A DNA stretch of 64,000 nt from the NCBI RefSeq assembly GCF_945859685.1, contig NC_079147.1, forward strand, positions 56,388,946-56,452,945, written 5' to 3'. This stretch comes from Eupeodes corollae. Taxonomy: Eukaryota; Arthropoda; Insecta; Diptera; Syrphidae. Position 1 is the first letter of the stretch. The number at the start of each line of letters is the position of its first letter. The translations under genes and the position numbers were made by a program. Below are positions 12,139 to 23,444 of the stretch, piece by piece. The notes beneath the pieces are model-generated. The model saw only the letters and a list, made by a program, of their open reading frames with translations, was not told where the DNA came from and did no database searches.

Positions 12139-13760
12139 TTGGCTTTCAGAAGAATCTTGGTGAAGGATCAACGAACGCAATCAGTTAAGGGCTCGAATAA
12201 CTGCTGTACAAGAGAAGCAAACGAGCTGGAGTACTCGTATCGCATGAAAAAGAGAAAGGTTCACCGCAGTGTGCGCCGCGACAAGCTTAACTACATCAAC
12301 GCATTATCGCAAGAAGCAGAAGATGGTGTAAACAGGTGCGACAGCACGACCGTTTACAGAATAACCAAGCAGCTGACCGGTACACACATCTCAAAGCAAC
12401 ACCTGGTGAAAGAATTGGACGGTACTGTGATAAGTTCGGTGGATGAGCAAGTCTGAAGCACCCGAACAAACCAATCCCCGATTTCGCACCGCACCTTCCA
12501 GTAAAGATGAGATCGTTGCCGCAATAAAGCACTTAAGAAGAAAAAAGCTTCATCCGCTCATAAAAGAAGCTTGGACCTCCGAAAGCTTTCCCCATGAGTG
12601 GAAGAAAGGAATCGTCAAGCACCCAAAAAAAGGAGATCTTACAAAGTGTGAAATTTGGAGAAGAATTTGCGTTCTACCTGCCGTTGCGAAAATAGTAGCA
12701 AAAGTCATACTGGAACGTATCAGAAAACACCTTGATCATATCAACACCCTGCGGATCATTATTGAACACCTGCTGTTCATGGACTTCGGCCTTTTTATAG
12801 CGTTAACAGGGAGTATATCTGACTAGCTTGGCGTATTAGAGGAATCCCAGAAAAACGAATTGCTATTATAAAAGCAGCATATGATGGATCCAAGTGTCAC
12901 GTTCTGCACGATGGTAGGTTGTCACTGTCAGATGATTTTGAAATCCGAAGCGGAGTCAGATAGGGCTTTATTCTGTAGCCAATATTTGTTTTGTTGGTGA
13001 TAAGCGATGTTCTGCGCGAAGCTTTGTCAGGTAGCGGAGGGATCCAATGATTTTTGGTTTATGCGGACGGTGATTGCAAACTCTCTCATAATATCATGAA
13101 GAGAGAAGCAGAAGTTGTGGGTCTAAAAATTAATTCGGGCAAAATAAAAATGATCAGCCTCGGAACCCGACCATCCTCTCAAATAAATATTTTCTCGCAA
13201 CCGGGGGAAAAAGTGGAGAGCTTTCAATACCTTGCAAGTATTGTTTCCATTGAAGGCGGAACCGAACAAGACGTCATCTGCCACATCGGCAAAGCAAAAG
13301 CGGTGTTCTGTATGCTGTCAAAAATTTGGAGGAAGAATTTAATCAGCTTAAGAACAAAGCTATGACTGTTTCGCACAAGTGTCGAATCTGCTGAAAGTTA
13401 CTTCAAGCATAACAAGAAAGCTGCAAACCTTCGTGAATGTCTTCGTAACATCCTAAGGATTTTCTGGCCAAACCGTATATCAAATGAGGTCCTTCATAGA
13501 AGGACAGGCCAAGAACCTATAAACTCTATAATACGAAGCCGTTTGTAAGTGGCAATGGATTGGACATACATTTCGAAAAGGTAACGACTGCATTGCAGGC
13601 CAAGAAATGCAGTGGAATCCGCTAGCACCAGAAGGAAAAAGAGCTGGAAGACCGAGAAGCACATGGCACAGGACAGACGAGGCGGAATCAGCGTCAATAG
13701 GCAAGAGTTGAATGGAGAAAAACTTGCCCAGTGAATTAAGAATAGAAATTCTTCTATAAT
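12139..13760 (+). mobile_element. degraded RTE-superfamily-like LINE fragment
   Basis: Plus-strand pieces follow the order of an endonuclease-reverse transcriptase. 12139-12456 is the linker (RDKLNYINALSQEAEDG). 12443-12826 is the RT start (PHEWKKGIVKHPKKGDLTKC, then AKVILERIRKHL). 12930-13080 holds SGVRQGFILSPI-like and VYADD-like pieces. 13054-13365 is the segment after RT (EVVGLKINSGKIKMISLG). The end near 13540-13720 reads KWQWIGHTFRKG-like and RAGRPRSTWHRT. Frames are broken repeatedly and QG is followed by stops, so the copy is inactive. It is a different subfamily from the RTE copies at 34-37 kb. Confidence 0.65.
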
Positions 13761-13769
13761 TTTCAATCA

Positions 13770-16569
13770 CTTAATACTGTTGCATGTCAAAGTAAAAGCG
13801 CTTTGGTTCTTTCCACAATAACATTTTGGAGTTGAGGGGTTTATAAGTAATCTACATTTATATCCAATTAATGTCTTGAGCAATAAGACCTTGTAATTAT
13901 GTAACAGAATATATGGCACGATCTTTCTATATAACAATAATGTTAATGTTCCTTTTATCAAAAACATCACAGATATTTTCAACCTCAAGTCGTTTTAAGA
14001 TATGTGAATATGCGAACGGAATTCGGAGAGCAAAGGCTTACAATCTTTGGTTTATTTAAAGACAGCTGTTTAACAGTTCATTCTAAGAAAATTTCAATTC
14101 TAATTGAAACCAACAAAATCATGACGTCTAAGTTTTGTAAAAAGGTATTCCCTCAAGTTACTCAAAATCTCTATCGCATGTTTCTATTTGGGTTTCGAAT
14201 GAAAATGAGTTGATTGTGTTAATGATGTGGACACAATAATGTAGAATATGTACATCAAAGTCTTAACTTTTGTTAGTGTTAATGCATATTTGATCATACA
14301 AAAGCATTAAAAATTATAGCTTGCAATTAGTATAGATAAATTCATAAAATTATAAATACTCGTATTGTTTTGCTCTTCTAAATTCACCTCTATTTTCCAA
14401 AAAAAAAAAAACAAAAAAATTACTAAAATAAAAATAAATCAAACAAAATAAATAATTACAAAATTTTTAACAAAAAAGAAATTGTTGACGACTTTTTTGC
14501 AAACATACATGTTTTTATTATTTTTCTTGAATTTTTGTTTTTCAGTCATCAGTGCCTTTTTAAAAATAAGCAAAGTTTTTAATTTCTCAGAAAAAAAAGA
14601 AATCATAAAAATATATTTTAATTTAAAAATATTTACATTTTCTTCTATCAAAAATTTAAAAATAAATTTCTTCTTCTAAAACACAAAAACCGAGTTCATC
14701 CGATCATTTGAAAAACAAAAAACTTCGTCATGTTTATGAAATCATATCAAAATATCCTTAAAGTGTTGGGTTAGTGAAGAATTTTATAATAAACAAAATA
14801 ATAGTCTAAAATAAATGAATAAAATAGTTTTTCGTGCGTTTAAATATAAATAATTATATATGTAATAACAATTTGTATAATTTTGTGTTTTGTGTGTTTT
14901 GCTGTTTTGATGTTTTATTTAATGTTTAATTATATTTCTGCCCATGAATTTTTTAAAGAAAATCAATTCACACACACAAAATAATTGATTTTCAGCAAAA
15001 GAAAAATATAATTTAAAACTATTATAATTTGAGTATTCTCTGCTGGGTAATATTTTATAGCCATGCTAAATAAAGTCTTAAATAACTAAATAAATAAAAT
15101 ATAGGTGTAAATAATATATTCATCGTCGCAATAATTAAATCTGGTTATAGTCTTAATTAATTTAAAAATTGTTAGTTTAACTTCATGAGAATTATTGTCA
15201 TGTCGAGATGTTCTTCAGTTTCAGAATTGTTATTGTAGTATTTTATTTTTGTAAATATATTTTTATTATTTTTTTTTATTTAAATTTTTACCCTTTTTTG
15301 TAGATATATATGCCTTATGCAATTGTTAGTAATATAATTTGTTGTGTTTCACTCAATGTTAGTTTTGTTTGATTAAATATATGTCGATTATAATAAATAT
15401 ATATATAAATTAAATATTTATGATGCTTTGTTTCCAAAATTGATCAATTGTATACTTTTTGCATCTTTTCTTGTTGTTTTTAAATTAAAAATGTTTATGT
15501 AAAAATAATAATATTGAATCCTTAATTAGGTGCGTAGAGTTTTATAAATAATATACGAGTATAATATGTTGTTTGGTTATGCATATATAATAAATTCTAT
15601 AAGTTAAATATTTATTTGAGCCAGGGTTAATGCACTAATAGAATATTTTCCCGTTCGATGTTTTGGGGATGAATTTTTGTTGTTTTTAAAAAATAAAAAT
15701 TGTATATGCATTAACAATTTTTATAAAAATGATTTGTTTTTTTTTTTTTTGGTTTTTTTAAATTGCTTGCTTTCCACACAAAAATAAAAACGTAAAAACC
15801 TTTCACACTAAAAATACGTAAATAAATCTTTAATCTATAAATAAAATATGTATAAGTTTATAAGAGTAAATAAGGATATGTTATTTTATCCTATCATTCA
15901 TCTTTATATAAGACTCTTCACTATTTACACAATTTATTAATTTGGTGTTAGTTGGAAAAATTCAATGATATGATTTTTGTATGATATATAAACATGAACG
16001 ATGTTCAGAGAGAGGGGGTGAATTATTTTGTGTTGTTGTTGTTCTTTTTGGGGGTGCTGTTGTTGTAGAAGAAGAAGAAAAAGTGAAGCCCTGTCACAGC
16101 CCTGAGATCTAATCTTTTTTTGACTTTTTGATCGCGACCATCATCACTGAGAGATAATTTTTTACGTGAATAAGAAAATTTTTGTTTCTATATTTTAAAT
16201 TAAAATATATTTTTATGAAAACTTTTTGGTGATGTTGGTTTGTTTTCCATTTGATATTGAATTGTTTAAATTTCGACCGGAAAGAGCCGAAATAAGCAGA
16301 TGTTGGGCTGACAATATTTTGTTTTTCATAGATTTTTGATATATTACTTTTGTAAAAAATAATAATAAAAAAAATTATTTCACTTTTTTAAATAAATTTA
16401 GTTGTTCATATTTACTTAATGTTTCTTTTTTTGCAAAATGAAAATTGTTTTTTTTTTTTTTTAAATTAAACTATTAAATGAAAATAATTAAATTAAATAA
16501 AAATTGTAAGAAAATTAAAAGTTGTTGTTTTTTTTGTTGGTATTTGTTTTAGGTTTTGAATGGTGTTTT
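13770..16569. other. AT-rich 3' region downstream of Mlc2; no other gene seen
   Basis: Very AT-rich. The part nearest 16569 must include the 3' untranslated region of the minus-strand Mlc2. AATAAA-type signals on the minus strand (tttatt on the plus strand) occur near 15931 and 14909, so more than one poly(A) site is possible. Low-complexity ORFs around 14440-14680 on both strands are composition artefacts. No repeat with recognisable coding content is seen. Confidence 0.4.
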
Positions 16570-19180
16570 TTATGCACCTTCCTCGCCTTCTTCATCCTCT
16601 TCCTTGCCGGTAAGCATGGAGATGAGGGCAGCTGTGTCGATCATGTTCTTATCATCGATAACCATTTGATCGTAGGCATCGTCGACTTCCTTCATTGTGA
16701 ATTTATCACCGAAATTCATGAGCATTTCGCGGAATTTATCACCATCGATGAGACCATCGTTATCGAATGTTTTGAAGGCAGCAATTACAACTTCATCTTC
16801 ATCGTTGGCACCAGATTGGGCCATACGGTTGGCGAACAACGACAACAATTGGGTGAAGTTAATTGGGCCAGATGCTTCGGATAACATAGCATCTAATTCC
16901 TTGTCGTTGGCGATTTTACCAACGGAATCGAAAGCAGCACGCAAATCGTTCTTACCGATGATACCATCTTTGTCAGCATCCATTAGTTGGAAAGCCTAAA
17001 AATAAGAATAGAAATTGATACATTTTGAATTAGATGACTTCAAAAATTAGGGGATTTCTTATTTTTTGGGACATTTAATAAAAGTTTTAAAAGGAAATGA
17101 GAGTACTTTAAATTCAAAAATTCATTTTTTTGGATTTCAACAGAAATGCGTCCAAAGCAAAAGAATTATTAAGGAAAAAAGGGTCAACATTAACAAAAAT
17201 TTAGGTTTTTAGAATCAGAACAAACGTTTTGAATTACAAGACTTAAAAATGGGAAATTTCACTATAGTTTGGAAATTTCTGCATTTAAGAAAAACAGTCC
17301 AACAAAAATTGTACACAAATTTGGTACAATTTGAATAAATTATTGGTACCAATTATATTGTTTGAAATTTGGATCAACGGAAGTGTAGATTTGGTTATTT
17401 TAAAGAATGATTGTTTAAAAAAAAAACATGCGATTGTTATATAAATTTTGAAAATTAAGACTTCAAAGAAATAGAATATCTTTAAGGCGAAACTTTTGGA
17501 CAAATTCCAAGTCTTAAAATAGGTGACATAAATATCTGAATTTAGTTTGGACAAAATCTTAAAAAAGATCATGATTCAGGTCTTAAAAATCTGTTTTTCT
17601 TAGGATCAAGACGTTTTCAAGTACGAAAAAATAATTTTCTTAATTTTTTTTTGGGGGTTAGGAATGATGTTTTTCTATTATTTAACTTTTTAATTTTTTT
17701 CAAATACTTACTTCCTTGAATTCAGCGATTTGTTTCTGTGAGAACACAGAGAACACACTTGAACCAGCGCGCTTTGACTTCCTAGATCCACGGGATCCAC
17801 CTGACGCCCTCTTTGAGCCAGTGGTCGAAGCAGGTGCTGGAGTTGCAGCTGGTGCAGGGGTTGCTGCCTCAGATGCAGCCTCAGAAGCGGTCTCTGAGGT
17901 GCCACCTTCTTCTTTTGTCTTCTTCTTCTTAACCTTCTTCTTCTCATCGGCCTATTTTTCAATTTAAATTAATACAAATTAAATTAGTATTTAAAATAAT
18001 ACAAAATTGGTATATTTTTATTTATTATAATAAGTGAAATATTTGTTTTAACAAATTTGCTCGAGTTCATTTTTGAATGTTTATTTTTTGTGGAACAATT
18101 GAAGTGGAATTATTTTTGTTTCAATTCACCTCATAACTTTTATTGAAGTAGTTTTAATTGATATTTTATTTTATTTCAGTACATTTTATTTCGATTAATT
18201 TTATTATATTTCATATTGCTCCTTTTTGTTGTTCTAATTAAATGTTTTTAAGATCGAAATTTCGAAAAGTGTGGTTTTGTGATAAATTCATTTTAAAAAA
18301 TCATTCCTATTGTTTTAAGAATATTTGAATATTCGAATAAATTAAAATTCAATACAATTTTAAAATCAAAACGAGTTTTTTGAAATCAAAATAAATTAAA
18401 AATGAAGTACAATTTTGTGAAAGAACTATGAAATCTAAGAAACTTGCATTTTTAAGTGTTACTTTAATTCAATGTTTAAATTGTTTTTAAATTTTAAATA
18501 TTTTTGTATTATGTGAATTTTAAGAGAATTTAAAAAAATTAAATGAAGATCACATTTCAAAGGGCGTAATTTAGTTGACCGTAAAAAAATCAAATCAAGA
18601 AAAACTTTTTGCGTAGAAATCTATTTTTAGAAACGATCAAGAATTTCATTGGCTTACGTCATGAGGCTGTTTAGATCATATTACCGTTACGAAACACTTG
18701 TATTTCAATGCGCACGCAATAATCTATTTACGGCCCCAGTCTTGTAAGTAAGAAAATTGTTGCCCTAATCTCACTTTATAGTTTTTTTTTTAATAAAAAA
18801 GGTGTGATTAAAGCTTTAAAGGCTCCTTTTTTAAAAGAAAAGGGACAATGTTCTTGTTTATGTCCTTTTTTTTCTTTATTCGAAGGTATCACAATCTTAA
18901 GGATCCACATTATTTCTTAAAATCCTTTGGTTCTGGGAGATATTATCCACTTTTTGTTTCAAAATGTTTGTTTTTTCACTTGGTTTTTTTAAAATTCACA
19001 GTGTTTTGTTTTTCTCTTGTATTTTCACTTATTTTTTTAAAAAATTTATGAAGTTTTCGAGCAAATTTGTAGTTAAATATTTTTTTTTTCAAATCACTTT
19101 TCACTTAATGTTTCTTATTTAAAAAAAAAACTTTAATTTATTTTTTAGTTTTGTTCTATTAGAACTCAAATCCTTACCAT
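16570..19180 (-). CDS. Mlc2: myosin regulatory light chain 2 (muscle), 3 coding exons
   Basis: Coding exons on the minus strand are 19180-19178 (the ATG only), 17951-17712 and 16995-16570, all phase 0, giving 222 aa, the length I recall for the Drosophila protein. Residues 2-63 are the insect-specific Lys-rich then Ala/Pro/Thr-rich N-terminal extension. The phosphorylation site is in RAGSSVFSVFSQ, with Ser65 and Ser66 as kinase targets (equivalent to Drosophila Ser66/67). The first EF-hand loop (DADKDGIIGKND, residues 87-98) keeps its metal ligands. The C-terminal lobe follows and the tail is acidic (GKEEDEEGEEGA). The protein binds the myosin heavy-chain neck and tunes contraction and stretch activation in flight muscle. 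Introns are 1226 nt (19177-17952) and 716 nt (17711-16996). No damage is seen, so the gene should be functional. Confidence 0.97.
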
Positions 19181-19275
19181 CTTGCTTAACTTTAGTTGTC
19201 TGGTTGGATCGAGCGGTCAGAGCGTACTGACGGTTCTGATCGATTTTAACCAGAAGCCAACGTACTTTATGTTGA
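19181..19275 (-). promoter_or_regulatory. candidate Mlc2 core promoter and 5' UTR
   Basis: Directly upstream of the Mlc2 ATG on the minus strand. A TATA-like CATAAAGT lies at 19270-19263 and an initiator-like ATCAGAA places a start at about 19237, some 30 bp downstream. A second initiator-like TCAGTA is at 19230-19225. The 5' UTR would be about 55 nt and the ATG is followed immediately by the donor GTAAGG. These are short motifs judged by eye. Confidence 0.35.
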
Positions 19276-20619
19276 ATTTCCGTCGTTCGAAAATTATCCA
19301 AATTTCACAAATACACTCTCAAAATATCAAAATTTTTGTATCTGATAGATACTTTAAGCACCTCGAAAAAAATTCGATCTGAGTTTTCCTAGATAAATAG
19401 ATACAAAAATGCCTGTGTGTTTTTGGTTTTCGGATGCTGCTATAGATTTTGAGATACATATGGTGATTCCTTATTTAGTAGCTTTGGTTTTTAGGTGTGT
19501 GCTGTGCTGTGCTGGGTTTGTTCTTATTCATTTTAGATTCTTTAGTTCTAATTTTAAATTTTTTTTCTTCACTAGAAAATAATATACTTTGGCTGGTTTT
19601 TCTTATAGAAGATTGTTTTTTTTTTGTTTTCTTAATTATTGTATGAATTTTCGAATACATATAGGATTTTGAAAATATTTTGTTTTTGTTATAGTTTGGT
19701 GCGTAGATACATATTATTTTGAAAGTGAGTCACACGCATACACCTTTTGGATTTCTTCGGATTGGCACATTTTACTTGAAAAACGTATATTCGTGTAGAT
19801 GAAAACAATATTAATTTTGTTTTTAGTTTGCCTTGGTATTTGGTATCTGAAGATTAGGTTTAGTTCGGGAAAAAAGAAGGCATTTCCACGGTCTACAGAT
19901 GGACTTGTACGTTAGTTTAGAGCTGTTCTATAAATATGGCTATTGATATGGGGGGGAAATGTTTATAATTTTTGTTTTTCTAGAGGGGTGCAGAATGTGT
20001 TTTGAGAATATGCAAAAAATTTGTCACAATTGATGCAAATATGTGTTTTTACTGACAATAAAATATGCAAACGTTTTTGAAGACGTTTCCTTTCTATGTA
20101 TGCAATTTTCGAGGTTAAAATAAATTCTTCTAGATCAATTTTCATGTGTCATATTTTTAATTGAATTTTGTTAATGCCCAGTTGCAGTTTTTATTGGAAT
20201 ATTGGCATTGGTCGAGGACAAATTCAAAAGTATTTTTTTTTGTTAATTATGTGTTATTTGTTTTGAAATTACTTCAAAAAAGAAAACAATAGTTTTTCCA
20301 TTGGTTTAATGGAAATAGATCCATATCAGAATTTAAAAGAAACATGATACTTTCTGAAAATGCACAATATACATGTTTTCTTGAAACAAATATTTGATAT
20401 TTTAGAATTATATCGAATACTGAAGAATGTAAACCATATAAACTTATGCAAAAATTAGCATGGCTGATGAATTATTATGAAAACAATATTCAAGGAGTAT
20501 AGCGATACATTTTATATATCAAAACTTTATATTTTAAGCATACTAGCTTGAAGCAGGTTACTATAGAGAAATAAATTACTTTTTAAGTGTTTTTAATTAG
20601 TACATCTCTTAAAAGTCTA
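19276..20619. other. upstream flank of Mlc2; no gene seen
   Basis: AT-rich, non-coding sequence expected to hold Mlc2 muscle enhancers. ctataaatat near 19930 is one base off the MEF2 consensus; I do not call a site. No repeat with coding content is recognised. Confidence 0.3.
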
Positions 20620-21110
20620 ATACGTTGTTAGATGATTCTTATCTTATTCAACTAGACCTTAATAGTTTACTAGTCTGGTGTAAAACAAACTTCTTGGATC
20701 TAAACATAAACAAATGTCAGTCAATTAAGTTTTAACGAAAACAAGTTAAAACTTGACCCCATCAATACTTTGTCCATAAATAACCTTTTATCACTGTTGA
20801 GGCTATTCATGATGGCTTTGGGCTCTTATGTGACTCAGTGCTCATAGAGATAATTATAATGTTAAAAGCCAACTCAGCACTCGGTTTCATAAAACCTGAT
20901 CACTCTACATCATCGTTGTTTATCCCCACGCATACGCCTCTCAAGTATGGTCCCTTACAAAGGCCTACATATGTATATCAAGAAATGAGAGCGTTCAAAG
21001 ACGCATGGGTAGTGGCATTTTGAGAGGGTTACGCCTTTGAGACCGTTAGCAGCATTGGGTTTTCGAAGCATTCAATTCTACACGGTTTTTGACACCCCAC
21101 TAGACAATGC
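20620..21110 (+). mobile_element. degraded Jockey-like LINE fragment
   Basis: Plus-strand text reads QLDLNSLLVWCKTNFLDLN then INKCQSIKF, the segment just after the YADD motif in Jockey-like reverse transcriptases. A further frame at 20838-21020 (KANSALGFIK and PLKYGPLQRPTYV) corresponds to the following C-terminal domain. Stops and indels occur throughout. It lies in opposite orientation to the neighbouring family C fragment. Confidence 0.5.
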
Positions 21111-21179
21111 TGTCAAGATCAGATTTTAATATGCTTTTCATACTTTGCTGTTTGTAGTCCACATCCAGAGAACAAGGAT

Positions 21180-21828
21180 GAAACGAATATAAAAACTGAG
21201 GTTACTGTCGTCAGCGAAACAATTAAGTGAGTTAGAAGTTTCAGAAAAAAGATCATTTACAAAAAGAAGGAAAAGGGATCAGAGACAAAACGGTGTCTTG
21301 GAAAACACTAGCGTTTATTTTGTGGATATCAGATTTAAACCCGTCCAATACTCCTTGAATTGAATGGTCCGAAAGGTAATTTCTTACCCAACAAAGAAGA
21401 GATTCATCAATACCAAAAGCACGCCTTTTTAGATAATAGAGCCTGATGCCGAACTGGAAAAAATAACTTTGAAATATTAAGTGCCATGGTTTTACTGTCT
21501 CCAAAACAATGTAAAGATTTGATCCACTGTTCAGTGGGATAAACCATGAGATCACCAGTGGACCTAAGCCATACTGCCGGTCATCAAGAAGCTTCCGTTC
21601 TTCAAAATACTTCTTAAGCTGAAAATTGATCAACGTTTCCATGACCTTGGAAAAAAGGGACGTCAGTACAATTGGACAATAGTTAGAGGGTGATGAGTAT
21701 TCGCTTTTTTAGGGACTGGCTGGACAAATGCTGTTTTTCATGTTATGTCGATATCATTCAATACTCTAGCAAGTGTACGCGTGCGAAAGAAGATTTGTTC
21801 TATAAAATCATTTACGCTTTTAAAAGTA
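21180..21828 (-). mobile_element. degraded LINE fragment, family C copy 2
   Basis: The minus-strand frame 21642-21253 shows RT motifs in order: ETLINFQLKKYFEERKLL, DDRQYGLGP (QxGF-like position), AFGIDESLLCWVRNYLSDHS, and a damaged PQGSVLSP motif reading FQDTVLSLI. The catalytic-loop part is absent. The left boundary is approximate. The fragment stops exactly at the TA target site of the mariner element. Confidence 0.6.
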
Positions 21829-21830
21829 TA

Positions 21831-23054
21831 AAGGGTGATTTTTTTGAGGTTAGGATTTTCATGCATTAGTATTTGACAGATCACGCGGGATTTCAGACAT
21901 GGTGTCAAAGATGCTCAGTATGCTTTGACATTTCATCATGAATAGACTTACTAACGAGCAACGCTTGCAAATCATTGAATTTTATTACCAAAATCAGTGT
22001 TCGGTTCGCGCTTTACGTCCGATTTATGGTCTACATAATCGACCAAGTGAGCAAACAATTAATGCGATTGTGACCAAGTTTCGCACTCAGTTTACTTTAT
22101 TGGACATTAAACCAACCACACGAATGCGTACAGTGCGTACAGAAGAGAATATTGCGTCTGTTTCTGAGAGTGTTGCTGAAGACCGTGAAATGTCGATTCG
22201 TCGCCGTTCGCAGCAATTGGGTTTGTGTTATTCGACCACATGGAAGATTTTACGCAAAGATCTTGGTGTAAAACCGTATAAAATACAGCTCGTGCAAGAA
22301 CTGAAGCCGAAGAAAAGTTGGCAGAAAATCCGCTTTTTTATCGACAAATTTTGTTCAGCGATGAGGCTCATTTCTGGTTGAATGGCTACGTAAATAAGCA
22401 AAATTGCCGCATTTTGAGTGAAGAGCAACCAGAAGCCGTTCAAGAACTGCCCATGCATCCCTAAAAATGCACTTTTTGGTGTGGTTTGTACGCTGGTGGA
22501 ATCATTGGACCGTATTTTTTCAAAGATGCTGTTGGACGCAACGTTACGGTGAATGGCGATCGCTATCGTTCAATGCTAACAAACTTTTTGTTGCCAAAAA
22601 TGGAAGAACTGAACTTGGTTGACATGTGGTTTCAACAAGATGGCGCTACATGCCACACAGCTCGCGATTCTATGGCCATTTTGAGGGAAAACTTCGGAGA
22701 ACAATTCATCTCAAGGAATGGACCGGTAAGTTGGCCACCAAGATCATGCGATTTGACGCCTTTAGACTATTTTTTGTGGGGCTACGTCAAGTCTAAAGTC
22801 TACACAAATAAGCCAGCAACTATTCCAGCTTTGGAAGGCTATTCCGGCCGAAATGCTCGAAAAAGTTACCCAAAATTGGACTTTCTGAATGGACCACCTA
22901 AGACGCAGCCGCGGTCAACATTTAAATGAAATTATCTTCAAAAAGTAAATGTCATGGACCAATCTAACGTTTTAAATAAAGAATCGATGAGATTTTGCAA
23001 ATTTTATGCGTTTTTTTTTTTAAAAAGTTCTCAAGCTCTTAAAAAATCACCGTT
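21831..23054 (+). mobile_element. mariner-like element, rosa (DD41D) type, 1224 bp
   Basis: The element is bounded by a TA duplication at 21829-21830 and 23055-23056. The inverted termini are AAGGGTGATTTTTT on the left and AACGGTGATTTTTT on the right when reversed. It encodes one plus-strand transposase, described separately. Length and termini fit a complete element with decayed coding capacity. It sits at the edge of a family C LINE fragment, which does not resume on the right side, so the flank has been rearranged. Confidence 0.85.
21938..22948 (+). pseudogene. mariner DD41D transposase, frameshifted
   Basis: The N-terminus is intact from the ATG at 21938: a helix-turn-helix region (NEQRLQIIEFYY, then SVRALRPIYG) and a second DNA-binding part ending in LRKDLGVKPYKIQL. 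Near 22340 a frameshift moves the first catalytic Asp (FSDEAHFWLNG) out of frame. A stop follows at about 22463 after LPMHP. The frame from 22486 contains the second Asp (FQQDGATCHTA) and, 41 residues later, the third (LTPLDYFLWG), giving DD41D. A later frameshift with a small deletion after PATIPALE disrupts the C-terminus. The gene cannot make active transposase. Its former function was cut-and-paste transposition at TA sites. Confidence 0.85.
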
Positions 23055-23444
23055 TACTTAAACTTGTCATGAATTCAAGTCCCTTTTGTAGTTTGAACCT
23101 GTCCAGTGAAAAGTCGATGATTAGTAAAAGGTTGCGTTTACAAATAAAATTCAAAGTTGTCAAGTCGCTTTTGGGAAACCTTTTAGTTTTGGAAAAAATT
23201 TACAAGGGTTTTTCTAAATTATTTGTGCGTGTTCATTTGAAGCGGAGTGTATATATTTATTATTTAAAAAGCAAAGTTTAAAACTGAGTTTACGGAACTT
23301 ATTTGCACCTTTGTTTTTCATAATTCGATAACTATTTCTTCCCTCGAGACTGACTACTAGTTAGCTGCATTATTTTTTTACACAGGCTAAAACAAATATT
23401 GTTAATATACCTAATTGTGCTTCATAATGATCCCAAATTAAACA

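Noticed and set aside
14439..14679. Overlapping 65-70 codon ORFs on both strands
   Set aside because: Low-complexity A/T sequence without any motif.
17716..17967. 83-codon plus-strand ORF opposite Mlc2 exon 2
   Set aside because: It is the exact antisense of the Mlc2 N-terminal extension, a composition artefact.
19929..19940. MEF2 or CArG site upstream of Mlc2 (ctataaatatgg)
   Set aside because: It departs from both consensus sequences by at least one base, and such AT-rich matches are expected by chance here.
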